64,000 nucleotides of DNA from Atherinomorus stipes. Its lineage: Eukaryota > Chordata > Actinopteri > Atheriniformes > Atherinidae. Shown piece after piece: positions 35,286 to 46,582 of the stretch (its first letter is position 1; every line of letters begins with the position of its first letter). The notes beneath the pieces were generated by a model. It ran no database searches. It was not told the origin of the DNA and saw nothing but the letters and a program-made list of their open reading frames with translations. The position numbers and the translations under genes are program-made. The DNA lies in the NCBI GenBank assembly GCA_023101725.1, contig JALJCO010003893.1, positions 371,973 through 435,972 of the forward strand, read 5' to 3'.

Positions 35286-36115
35286 TATTATGTTTCTAGG
35301 ACAATAAGGTGTTTTAGAACTGGGCTTTCTAAATCATCTCTGATTGTATCCACAAAATGACCATAATGCAGTTTGCTGTTTGGGGATTTGTGGACTGGAT
35401 TTGATCTAAATTCATGTCATGCACCACTAATTTCTATTTCATTTTTTTTTAAATGACTATACCTGACTCTTGCATCTGCACCTCCTTAGCAAAATGCCTC
35501 TGGCATCATAAGACACAACATTAGCAGAGCATTGATTGATTAGGCCTATTTCTCCTTGGATGTGCGCCGCACTCTAATCAAAGCAGTTTTCCCATCAATT
35601 AGACGATGACAGGTAAAATATGAACTCCAATCCAGTTAATTAAAACATAAACATCTACTTAGATCTTAATTACTCTGAAATTTATCTTCACGTTCCAGTC
35701 AAAAGTAATTTAATTATGCAAACCTCAACACAAACTCCAAGAGGACACTGACAGTATTCAGAAAGCAAATATCTTCTCATAGATAAATTGGTGTTAGACC
35801 CCAAAATGAAGTACTTATTTAGACTTAGTGAAAATTAATTAGATCATGTTGAACATTTAATATACCTTCAAATTCATTGGGGTTTTGAGACGAACATCAG
35901 TACCAAACTCCAGAAACTGAAACTAAATCTGATCCTGAAGTTGAGGATGAAACATATTGTATCAGTGTGTTAACCCTTTCTTCTCCTACTGAAACATTTG
36001 GTTAAACAGTGACTGTATACACTTATATGGTTATATTAGACACAGTATACTGGATCATATTGAACATCTGTGAAAACAGAAATACCATTCTGTAGACATT
36101 GCTAAAAGTAAGTAC

Positions 36116-36845
36116 AGCTGTGTGAAAAAGATTTTGCCCCCTTCCTGATTCCTTACTTTTTTGCATGTTAGTCACACTAAAATGTTTCACATCATCAAAC
36201 AGATGTTAATGTGAGTCAAAGATAACACAAGTAAACAGAAAATGCAGCTTTTAAATGAAGATTTTTATTTTTAAGGGGGAAAAAATCCAAACTTAAATGG
36301 CCCTGCGTGAAAAAGGGATTGCCCCCTAAACTGGTTGGGCCACTGTTAGCAGCAACAACTGCAATCAAGCGTTTGTGATATCTTGCAGTGAGTCTTCCAC
36401 AGCACTGTGGAGGAATTTTGTTCCACTCATCTTTGCAGAATTGTTGTAATTCAGCCACACTGGAAGGTTTTCCAGCATGAACCGCCTTTTTAAGGTTATG
36501 CCACAGCATCTCAATTGGATTCGGGTCAGGACTTTGACTAGGCCACTCCAAAGTCTTCATTTTGTTTTTCTTAAGCCATTCAGAGGTGGACTTGCTGGTG
36601 TGTTCTGGATCATTGTCCTGCTGCAGAACCCAAGTGCGCTTCAGCTTGCGGTCACCAACAGATGGCCGGACATTCTCCTTCAGGATTTTTCGGTAGACAG
36701 CAGAATTCATGGTTCCATTTACCACAGCAAGTCTTCCAGGTCCTGAAGCAGCAAAACAGCCCCAGACCATCACACTAAAACCACCATATTTTACTTTTGG
36801 TATGATTTTCCTTTTCTGAAATGCCGTGTTACTGTATGAAAGTTG
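36116..36845 (-). mobile_element. Tc1-like transposon, N-terminal half missing
   Basis: The terminus cagctgtgtgaaaaagattt follows TA at 36114. The - strand frame 36857-36216 is open for 213 codons: KVKYGGFSVMVWGCFAASGP, WVLQQDNDPEHTSKSTSE (Asp), WPSQSPDPNPIEMLWHNLKK (Glu). It lacks the HTH domain and the first catalytic Asp. Homology stops exactly where MITE A (36846) starts, and the rest is not found beyond that MITE. The long open frame suggests it is younger than the other Tc1 relics. Confidence 0.88.
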
Positions 36846-36920
36846 CCCACCAAACACAAGACATCATTTCAACATTGTTTTTCGGGCTAAATCTGGTCGG
36901 TCCGTCATAGCCATATTTAA

Positions 36921-37446
36921 AGGAGTGATGACATAACAGTTAAAAACTAGTTTATGTTGTTGGCATTACTTTATATGTAAATACTCCAAAGAAAAAAACT
37001 GCATTTTTTACAGCGGAGTATTGTTTTGAAACGCCAAACCTCACTTCCTCAGTAATACAGTTGGGTCTGGTGATGATATGGAGCTTTACCGGGAGACCAC
37101 GTTGACTTCATTTTGATTGGCTACACCTTATTTCGCTATGACCTTATTTGAAGAATCTAGGTCAAGCTGCGGTCAGAGTTTGCTAAAGGCTAACTGCTAG
37201 CAACATGGGCACTTCAGACAGTGTGAGCTACGTTTATCAGACAAGACAGCATTTAGAAAATAAATAAACTTACAGGTAATGACAAGGTTGTGGTCGCCTC
37301 CCTCAGTGTTACTGCAGAAGTTTGCTTTTAAATCCATTTGTTTGAAAACCCAGACCTGACTGCAGAGAAGTTACTACTAGCTCCATACACGAAGCTGAAT
37401 CAGACAGGGAGGGGAGGGGGGAGCGGACGGTGCATAAACTGTTAAT

Positions 37447-37477
<31 letters not shown>

Positions 37478-37725
37478 GGGGGGGGTGCTGTTTACTTGAT
37501 AGTGTGCTCTTATTGGAGCAATTAAATTACGTAGAATGACAGAACTACGTAGAATGATAGCCTGCTGTCTGATTTAACTTTTTCTGAGCAGAGAGACAAA
37601 GCTGACAGACCATAAACAGGAACTTTGATTCTCACTCTGGACATTCACATGGCCTCATCAGTGCACAACAGATCATATTATACACCCAAAACCCCAGAAA
37701 AGTGAAATTTGATGTCATGGCACCT
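36921..37725. mobile_element. piggyBac-type MITE family B, copy 1 (805 bp)
   Basis: Flanked by exact TTAA (36917-36920 and 37726-37729). The termini aggagtgatgacat and the complement of atgtcatggcacct are inverted repeats. The empty site ttaagcctg is seen at 30109-30120 in MITE A copy 1. A GA/G-run occupies 37447-37485. The second copy is at 51473. Confidence 0.9.
37447..37485. repeat. (GA)n-(G)n tract
   Basis: About 10 GA repeats followed by a G-run. The corresponding tract at 51994 is much shorter, so it has expanded in this copy. Confidence 0.95.
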
Positions 37726-38113
37726 TTAAGCCTGAAAATAGACGTTGAAAGTGGCGCTGAGTTTGGACCGTCTGATTTTGTCCAAATTTAGCCCAAAATT
37801 AGACGTTGAAAACTCGTCCAAAAGCATCTTTTCAACATCTAATTGAAAGACGGCTTTTCACCTTTCACTTTTCAACCAAATCAAAACGTTGTTTCAACGT
37901 TTTCAACAGATGGACATGATGTCTTTTCAACGTCTTTTCAGCGAAATTTTGCTGGGTGTGTGGGGGGAAATGAAAACCTGTCCGGTCTCCGGCATCATTT
38001 GAGATATTAAAAAAGTGCTCCACAGTCTTGCTCAGCATGAGGATGAGTGGAAAATGAAAGCACATCATTCTGTGGGTGTACTATTCCTTTGAGAAAAAAA
38101 TTTCAATTTTTAA

Positions 38114-39307
38114 AGGTATAGTCCGTAGTTTCCCCCGTAAAAAAATAAACGACTTCAGCAAGTGAAATCCCTCTCAAACCCCGCTTTTGGGCCTCTACTC
38201 CCGTGCCGTGGTGCGCTTGAACGCAACTCTCTCTCCCCCTGCCTGTTCACTCTTTTGTATTGTTTTGGTCTGGTCGGGACGTTTCTGGGTGGAGATTTCT
38301 GTTTATATCAGCAGCCAATGACAGAGCTAAGAGCATGACGCTGTGTGGAAATAAGCTCATGATTGGAGCAGACGCCAGTCACTCGAACTCTCGAAGGGAA
38401 AAAAAAAAGAAAGAAAGAAAACACAGTGTATGCCCCGAAGGAAAGGTAAGAGCTTCAGATAATGCAGTTTGGAAAACCAGGGTTAAAGGTTGTATATGGA
38501 ACATTTTTATTAAAAGCTATATTTTTTCAAAAATAATACCTCCAAGGTCGTTTGGGGGTGTACAGAATGAAAGTACAACATTTCCCAGAAAAATTATATT
38601 TAGCCTAAAATAATTATAAAATAATTTTTACGGGTTCGATAATGGATTTTTTTACGTCTATAAGCAATACACGCCGCCATTGCGGGTTGCCATATACGAT
38701 CTCTGTGTGGAAACAATATTTCGGTATAGTCTGGCTTGTCAGGGGAAAACCGTAGAGACGACCAGTGAAGCAGCTGCTTCAGAGCCCTGGAGATATTGTT
38801 ATCTGTTTCTGAGGAGGAATGACCTGAGAAGAGCAAAACCTGGAGTAAATTTAGGTGAAGACTTCACTAAATGGACCCACATAAACGTTTTCCACGGAGT
38901 AAAACACTGAAATGGCGACTTTTCTCCTGGATCGGTAAGCTAGCTTGTTTGCTAACATGGCTAACGTTAGCTGTCAGTTATAAACTCCTCTGCGTTACTT
39001 GTTAAACATGCTGCAGGCTGTTGGTCACTTGCGTATCGGCAGCGAGCCTGGCATCCCAGCGGCTGGAGTTGTTTTTCTGCCGTTGCAACTTCAACGTAGA
39101 CACACGTGATGTCGCTGTTCTGTCCGTATTCCATATTCAACCTTTAATAATAGTTTGGCTTGTACCCGCTTCTGAGCTCTGAAGGAGAGGCTTGAAGTTG
39201 AATTAGCTAGCTAGAACGAGGCGGCCATTAGCCTGAGAGGGAGGAGCGCTAAGTCTGAATACTGTTGTTTTCAAACAGAAACGCTGGAGGGACTTCGGAC
39301 TCTACCT
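38114..39307. mobile_element. piggyBac-type MITE family D, enclosing family C
   Basis: TTAA at 38110-38113 and 39308-39311. The left terminus aggtatagtccgtagt and complement of the right (acttcggactctacct) are inverted repeats. A second TTAA element is inserted at 38487. Confidence 0.8.
38487..39143. mobile_element. piggyBac-type MITE family C, copy 1 (657 bp)
   Basis: Exact TTAA flanks at 38483-38486 and 39144-39147; termini aggttgtatatggaac and gtattccatattcaacct. About 70-80% similar, by eye, to the inverted copy at 40454. Confidence 0.88.
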
Positions 39308-39388
39308 TTAAATAAGGAAACAACATGATGCAATACCACATTTTTCATTCTTAAACTCAAGAGGACACCTCCATCTTTATTCCCTAGA

Positions 39389-39592
39389 AGAAAGGTGTCC
39401 AGTCCCTGTCCTTGAGGGCCACAATCCTGCAGGTTTTCTACGTTTCCCTCTCCCAACACACCTGAACCACATTAAATGGATCCAGCAGCCTATGAAACTG
39501 CACAATGACCCATTCATTTGAGTCACATGTGTCAGGAAATATGGAAAACTTGTGGCCCTTGTGGACTTGCTTTGGACAGGCCTGCTCTAGAG
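39389..39592. repeat. CCTGCAGG foldback MITE, copy 2
   Basis: Contains gtccttgagggccacaatcc, tgcaggttttctacgtttcc, matching the element at 12174. Confidence 0.6.
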
Positions 39593-40107
39593 CCTTTTCA
39601 GACTCAGTCAGTGTCAAACATCAGTGTCAGTGAACGACACTGAATTCTAATTTTTGCATCATCAAACACTGAAATTCTAATGGAAACAACCTATAAGTCT
39701 TCACAGTATTTGGTCAGGAAAATATTCTAGGAAAACACAGTTGATAAAGAAATCCTGAGGCTCTATTTTTGTGCATTTTCTGCAGGTCTGCACTGCAGAC
39801 CGGCGCTGCTGTTACTGTAAATATTCTGAATGCTATCAGGTTGGTAAATAAAGAATCAGCAATGGATCTTCAGGGGCTCCATTAAAAAACTGTATGCTGG
39901 TCTGTTGCTGATTAAGCTGAGTACACAATGTACACAATGTACACACTACATTTGATTACAGTATTTTCTGACAAAAGCCATTACAGTGATTATTTTTGAC
40001 TCATGGTAAACATGGTATTCATTTACCATTTGTAAACACTTTTTCACCCCTCGTAAATGAACAGGATCGTGTTGAATTATGCATGGTAAATAGATTGTAA
40101 TTCTTCA
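39593..40107. other. No gene recognised
   Basis: Non-coding; a short acacaatgt tandem at 39925-39945. Confidence 0.35.
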
Positions 40108-40385
40108 GTGATTTTCTAGTCATTTTGACCACTCAAAGCACTCTTACACTGCAAGTCACATTCAAGCATTTACACACTACTCACACACACTACTTCTGTG
40201 GATTTATTAAGTGTCTTTCCATCTCAAACATTCACACACTGATGAGCAAATCAAAAGGCAAAGTGGGGTTCAGTATCTTGCCCAAGGATTCTTCAACATG
40301 TAGTCTGGGGAAGCTGGAATCAAACCACCAGTCTTTTACTTGGCAGACGACCGCGCTTCCCTGAGCCACAACCACTACAAACAGT
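40108..40385 (-). mobile_element. tRNA-derived SINE, minus orientation
   Basis: On the - strand an A-box-like tggctcagggaagcg (about 40369-40353) and B-box-like ggtttgattcc (40326-40316) precede gggcaagatactgaacccca, a conserved body of a common fish SINE. Confidence 0.65.
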
Positions 40386-40453
40386 TGCAATAAACTTTAC
40401 TAATAAACTGTTGTACAGTCATTTACTATAATCCTAAATATGCTGACAGTTAA

Positions 40454-41122
40454 AGGTTGAATATGGAACACGTACAGAACAGCGACATCACGCATGTCTA
40501 GGTTGTAGTTGCAAAGACAGAAAAACAACTCCAGCCGCTGGAATGCCAGTCTTGCTGCCGATACGCAAGTGACCAACAGCCTGCACCATGTTCAAACAAG
40601 TAATGCAGAGGAGTTTATAACTGACAGCTAACATAAGCCACGTTAGAAAACAAGTTAGCTTACTGATCCAGGAGAAAAGTCACCATTTCCGTGTTTTGCT
40701 GCCATGGAAAATGTTTATGTGGGTCCATTTAGTGTAGTCTTCACCTAAATTTACTCCAGTTTTTGCTCTTCTCATGTCACTCCTCTTCAGAAATTGATAA
40801 AAAAAATATCTCCAGGTCTCCGAAGAAGCTGCTTGACTTACTGTACCGACTCCACCGTTTCCCCCTGTACCAGCCTAACTGTGCCCAACATACTGTTGCC
40901 ACACAGAGATCGTATTTGGCAACCTCCAATGGCGGCACGTATTGGCTTGTAGATGTAAACATAATCCCATTGTCAAACCCGTTAAAATTTATTTTATAAT
41001 TATTTTCAGCGAAATATAATTTTTTTTTAGGAAATTTTCCACCCCAAATGACCCATGGAGGATTTTTTTTTTTTTTTAAATATAGCTTTTAATAAAAAAA
41101 AAAAAACTTCCATATTCAACCT
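40454..41122. mobile_element. piggyBac-type MITE family C, copy 2 (inverted)
   Basis: TTAA at 40450-40453 and mutated TTAT at 41123-41126; termini aggttgaatatggaac and cttccatattcaacct. It is the reverse complement of 38487-39143 over its whole length, with scattered substitutions and indels. Confidence 0.85.
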
Positions 41123-41332
41123 TTATATCAACAATGGAGAAATATGTGAGTATTGAATATTTGATTTTCTGGGGCTTATTAAAGCATACTTATCTCATTA
41201 TGCAAATCCACACCCCAGCCTAAAACAGCTGTGAGTTCCTGGGCAATATAGCAATATAGTTCCCAGTCATGTGGGGCTCAGGGGACGTTAGACAGTTTTA
41301 CATCCTACAACTTCTAATCATTTTGTGTCACT

Positions 41333-42045
41333 TTAAAGGTACAGTGTGTAAGAATTCCTGACATCTAGTGGTAAACAAGGACTTAGAATGATATGAAGAC
41401 TGTAAATGAACGGTGGCCATCAGTGGCCTAAACTCTTCCAGACCTAAAGATTTTTTTCATCTATGAGTGGATCCAGTGGCCTTAGGTTCAGCCATGACTG
41501 CAGTACAGGTAATTATGTCAACATTGTGTCAGGGCTCCAGACTTACTTTTTTTTTAATTACTTGGAGCACAGTGGCTTCCAACTTAATTTTTTAGGAATG
41601 CATGCAAAAGATTTAGTGGTGCACACTGAAACTGATTTGCAGAGCAAATATTCCCATTTTCTCTCATTTTCACTGTATTACTGATGAATATCTAAACAAT
41701 AAATGCAGAAACTACTGAAGAAACACACTCCTTCATGTCAAGTTTTAACGTTTATAGACAACAATGAAGAGGCCCTACAACATACAGCACAACGATGTAA
41801 TGAAAGCTAATGGTACAAAGAGCACACGTAAGAAGCTGAAGCCTATAACATAACTAAGTTTAACATAATTAACTTATCACACTTACAGGTAAAACGTCGG
41901 TGAGCTCCTTAGCTCCTTAAAAAGCCTTATCACACAACCGGAACCAAAAGATAGAGACCGCTTTCTTACTCTCCCCTTTGTAACTGTCCCTCTTTCAATA
42001 CTCCCACCTAGTGGCAGGTGATAAACCCTGCAACTACAATGTTCT
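41333..42045. mobile_element. Partial TTAA element (aaaggtacagtgtgta end)
   Basis: The left end tttaaaggtacagtgtgtaa, gaattcctgacatctagtgg is a familiar TTAA-MITE terminus in fish. A matching right end was not found; the stretch around 42007 (cacctagtggcaggtgataa) may be its interior. Confidence 0.45.
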
Positions 42046-42104
42046 GTGGTCAACGAAATTGACAGAGTTCTTGTTTTTGGTTGTTTTTTTTTTTTCTCTT
42101 ATAA

Positions 42105-42260
42105 CTTCCTGTCCAGCATCGTAGCAAGCAGAATGATGATCTGGTTGCTTTATTGTGTTGAAGAGTTTTGCTTTGCCAAGGGGAGCTTTATGAACACAAG
42201 GCTCCCCTTGATATCCTGTTCATTCATTTTATTTCTTTAATTAAACATTTGTTTATAGCA
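42105..42260. repeat. Dispersed repeat, inverted relative to 10475
   Basis: Shares blocks with the reverse complement of 10475-10640, including gccaaggggagctt and a nearby second copy of ggctccccttgatatcc. Confidence 0.65.
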
Positions 42261-42659
42261 GCATTTTACACCATACTGCTGGGCTTGACAAGAGCAAAAT
42301 TAAAGTAAACAGAGGCAGTGATAGAAAGTGGAACAAAGAGAAAGGAATGAGGAAGAGAGAGATAGAGAAAGAGAGAGAGAGGGGAGAAAAAATGGATCCA
42401 CTTACACAGTTCACTGGTGCTTCTGTACAGAAACCCCTAAACAACATTCCTAGGTCTCTGCTGGAAAACAAAACTAGTGATGCCCCACAGGAGGACCTGC
42501 AGGTGGCTTAAGATCATCAAATCATACAAACACACGCAGAACTATGCAGAGAAGAGGTACAACCTAGCCAGTGCAACGGGAAGCAGCATCACAGTGTCAA
42601 CATGCATAATAAAGGGTCTCTATGGTGATGCAGTCATGCAGATGCAGCCTCGTGTCTGC

Positions 42660-43140
42660 AAGGAGGAGAAAGCCCACATGGCCCGAGACCCGGGCCCCCA
42701 GCAGCAACCCAGAGGCCCGGACCCCCCCGACCCCAGGGACAGAGCCCAGGGCCCAAGCGCCTAGGGGCAGCCCTCCCACCCAACCCAGGCAGCCTAGCCT
42801 GGACACCCCAGACGACCCCCTCGGCCCAGGCCAGCACCCACCCCAATGTCCCTGCCCCACACACCCGACACCAGGGCGCTACCACCACTACCACACCACC
42901 ACGACACTCACACACACACACACTCCTCCCTCCACCTCATACCTACATACCCCCAACTCCAACATGCACTCCCCCCACACACATGCACCAATCCGCCCCA
43001 CTCTCCAACCTTACACACACTCACACACTCCTCCCTCCACCCCCCCACACATATACACCCCTCACCCCCCTATATCCCCATGCGCCCCCCCCCCCCCCCC
43101 CACACACACACACATGCCCCGCCCCGCCATTCCCTCCGAC
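42660..43140. repeat. C-rich low-complexity tract
   Basis: Strong strand asymmetry, with C runs and CCCACAC/CACACA repeats, including a C-run near 43086 and (CA)n at 42905. Long open frames in several phases here are compositional. It follows a short segment (42500-42660) of repeat-like sequence. Confidence 0.85.
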
Positions 43141-45382
43141 CTGACACACTCAAGCCCTTCTTCCTTTAAATTTAAAATTCCTTCACATTTTGTTGCTGCT
43201 TTACACTGCTTCAGTGTCTGATTTTTCCTCTATCTTTTCCTGAGAGCTTGACACTTTCTAGCAGCGTGTGCCGTTAAATGGAGACGGGGCAACGAGATGC
43301 TCCTGACTTCTGGCATGTGGCGGCCCATAATGAATTAAACCATTGATAAAACCCTGGTATTTAGCTCCAAAGGTGGTGCCGCACACAGAACTGGTGAACT
43401 TACTGACTAGCCAATTCTATCAGCAACAAAATACTGTATATTCTTTCATTAAAAAAAGAGAAGAAAAAAAAACGGCAAATTTCTTGGTCGCACATGCGCG
43501 AGTAGATGAAAAATTTACTGGGACTGTTTCACATTTAGTCGCAAAATGTGACCATTTGGTCGCAGTCTAGAGCCTTACATGTGCTGTATACTGTCTTTTT
43601 TTGTTGTTTTTTTTTTTTGTACATTATACTTTTAAAACAAAATAGTTCATGAACAGTGTGAAAACACAGCTGCCAGTATTTTGCTTTTTACAATCAACTT
43701 ATATATCTACAGTAGTGGTTAATGTTTTATATGTTTTATAATTGCACTAATGGCCGAATTATAAAAAAAAATTGTCAGCAGATGGCATTTGTTTGGATGG
43801 AAGAGTTGGTAAAAGCAGTAATGGAGATAGGCTACTTTTTACTATCATCTTCCTTTCATTTTTTTTCCCCACTGAATTATACTCCAGTTTGAAAATACAG
43901 TATAAGTGAAAAAGGACAGCCTAATAAGACATGACAGAATTAAATGGATGTTATCAAACTGAGGAATAGAAATGTTTAGAGTGGTCACTTTACCCCATTT
44001 GCAGACTTTTAAAAATCCATTACATCAGACTGAAACCACTGTGACATGAGATCCCTCCTGCTGACCCTTTTTTTTTTATCTTTACCTACAATTTGTGACA
44101 AATTTCATCATGTGCTCTTTATAGTGCTGTCACATGCCAGCAGCTGAGAAATATGATCGCCCTTTACATGAAAGCTGGGCGAGTGATTGATGAGCCTTTA
44201 ACGTTCACTAATGAGTGTGTGACGGTGACTGCAGGCCCAATGTTACACAAGCAGCTACAGTCATACTTGACACTCAGGGCACTCATGTTTAAAACTGCAC
44301 TTAAACTTATATGCCTCTATTAATTTATTAATCAGAGTCCAGAATAGCAGTATGGTCATTATTCAGCATGGTGTTGAATTCTGTTAATCTAATTTAATCT
44401 GTCCATTAACTGCCTATTAATACTTACCATTTCTATCAATACAGTAGATATAACTGTCACCCTGGACCCCTGACTACAGTTTTACATTGCATTAGTAAAT
44501 AAATATAAATATGAACCTATTTTGTGCATAACTGGAATAGCAAATAAAGTGACCAAAGTTTTAATTGCTTAATATTGGTGATGAGATTTAGCTTTGTTTT
44601 ATTTTAAACCATCTTTCTTTTCTGCATTTCGCTTGATTTTGTTTCATGAGTTTATTACTTCAAACATATTCTGCATTCACCCTGAAGGCCCGTATTTCCC
44701 GATAATGACCTGTGTTCCTTACATTATCCCTTACGTAACATTCCGGTATCACTCTGACTCCTTTGGACCATATTTAGATTAGTTTTGCTTATTATTAGCT
44801 TTTGTTTATTGCTTCAGACATATTGTGCTTATTTTTTTAAACAACGAAAGTATTTAATGTCAATTCATTTAATTTATCATCATTTCGTACATGACCAAAC
44901 AAGAAACATAACCAAAACAAGATAACCAAAGACAGAAAAATATGGTACTGTAAGTTCACCAAAAGAAATACCAAATAAGTAATAATAATGATAATAATAA
45001 TCATTATAATAATAACAATAATAATTTGAAAACAAACAGTAAATAAATCACTAATAAATAATATACATTTTTCTAATTTCATGTACGAAAAGGAGTGGGA
45101 AGAAGTACAAACTTTATTTAATCCCACCCCTTTTTACAAATAATAATATTCATAAGGTTAAGTCTTCCACTTCCTAATTTTTGCTTAAGTAGAGATGAAA
45201 AATATATCCAAATAAAAGTCTGCATATACTTTATGTGTTTATGTGTTTACAGACGGTGTATACAAGCAGCCCTCCACAGATACATACTTACACGTTTCAC
45301 TTGAATGCACGTATGCACTCATTCTTACATGCATATGGGGCAAAGTACATAGGCAGGATTCGATCCCACAGACTCCCATGTA
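43141..45382. other. No gene recognised; repeat edges
   Basis: 43494-43576 (tttagtcgcaaaatgtgacc, atttggtcgcagtctagagc) looks like a terminal segment pairing loosely with agggctccagact at 41527. (AAT)n at 44975-45026. Otherwise unremarkable AT-rich DNA. Confidence 0.35.
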
Positions 45383-46010
45383 GTGTTGTCACGGTACTCG
45401 GTACTTCTGTACCAAGTCGGTACCAGCATTACTGTTGTACTGTCAGTGCCTTTATTTCTATGGTACCAGAGGTACGAGTGGTGTTCATGCCAGAGGTGAA
45501 AGTAAGCCGGAACGAACCTGAACTGTGTTCCGGTAAGAAATTTTCAGACTTCCGCTACCGGAACGGAGCCAGAACGCTACACAAAGCAACTTTCACGAAT
45601 GGCGGACTGGCCGTCGGGAGCACCCGGACGTTTCACGGTCTGCCTGCTAAAGCATTGAACACAGTGTTGTTTGCTTTCCTGCAAATACTTGAAGGCTTCA
45701 TGCCATTACAGACCTACTTTATTACTGTATTCTTTTTCTTTTTTATTTGTTCATGAAATTTTATTCATTACAGTAACAAAAGCACGTTTGTTGGGAAAAA
45801 CTTGAAGGCAAAACGGCACTGCAGAAAAATTTTATTTATCTATTCAGGTTTCTACATTGCAGTAAGATGAATAATTTAATAAAGGTGTATATATTGCAGG
45901 GTTTTTAGAAATTGTTCTGTTTGACCGTGGTATCAAATTTGGCATTGAGTACCGTGGAAATTTACTGGTATTGGTATCGACTACTGAATTTCTGGTATCA
46001 TGACAACACT
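45383..46010. mobile_element. hAT-like MITE with gtgttgtcacggta ends
   Basis: tagtgttgtcacggtactcg and the complement of tggtatcatgacaacact are inverted, with further ggtaccg/cggtac words inside. No matching 8-bp duplication was seen. Confidence 0.55.
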
Positions 46011-46477
46011 TCCAGGTGAAAGTCATGCACTTACCAAACAGTCAAAGGGATATCCCTGTGGCCAAGTAGCCACAGGGATCAATCAGAGGCATAGTAACAG
46101 GACCCCACACTGTCACACTTACATCCGCATGTCCATCTTATTAACTCCTGTACCAAATGAAAATTAATTGTTTTTTACAGTTACTTAAACTGAAAAATAT
46201 TCTGACATTCTTTTAGCTCTGTATTCAGACTTTCCACAGTTTCATCCCACATACAGAAATACAAAACCTATTCTTCATGTTCGCACCATTATGATTTAGA
46301 ATTACCAAATATTTATTGTGTTGTATTTTTTTCTTTAATAGTAAATTGTTTTTGAACATTTAGAGGTAATAAATTGTTTTTCACCTTAAATAAAATTCTT
46401 AAATGCATTTCTAATTGTGTTTGGTAAGTGACAAAAAGCCCTCCAAGTTTGTGACGTTTTATATCGGAAAACACTGT

Positions 46478-46525
46478 TTTTTTTTGTTTTGTTTTGTTTT
46501 GTGTTTTTTGTTTGTTTGTTTGATT
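46478..46525. repeat. GTTTT-type simple repeat
   Basis: T-run, then gttttgttttgttttg and gtttgtttgtttg. Confidence 0.9.
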
Positions 46526-46582
46526 TTTGGACAGAATTAAAATATGGTGAATGAGGCTATATCTCTTTATGTCCTGTGTCTA

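Larger units (their letters stand above)
36846..37956. mobile_element. MITE family A, copy 2 (interrupted by TTAA element)
   Basis: Starts cccaccaaacacaagacatc and ends gaaattttgctggg, matching copy 1 at 30040. The hAT MITE present in copy 1 is absent here (empty site). A TTAA element lies inside at 36921. Confidence 0.8.

Noticed and set aside
42622..43221. 199-codon Pro/Thr/His-rich open frame
   Set aside because: Produced by C-rich and CA-repeat composition; several frames on both strands are open here and no domain is seen.
45235..45756. 173-codon open frame on the + strand
   Set aside because: It crosses the left end of a hAT-like MITE at 45383, so it cannot be one host gene.
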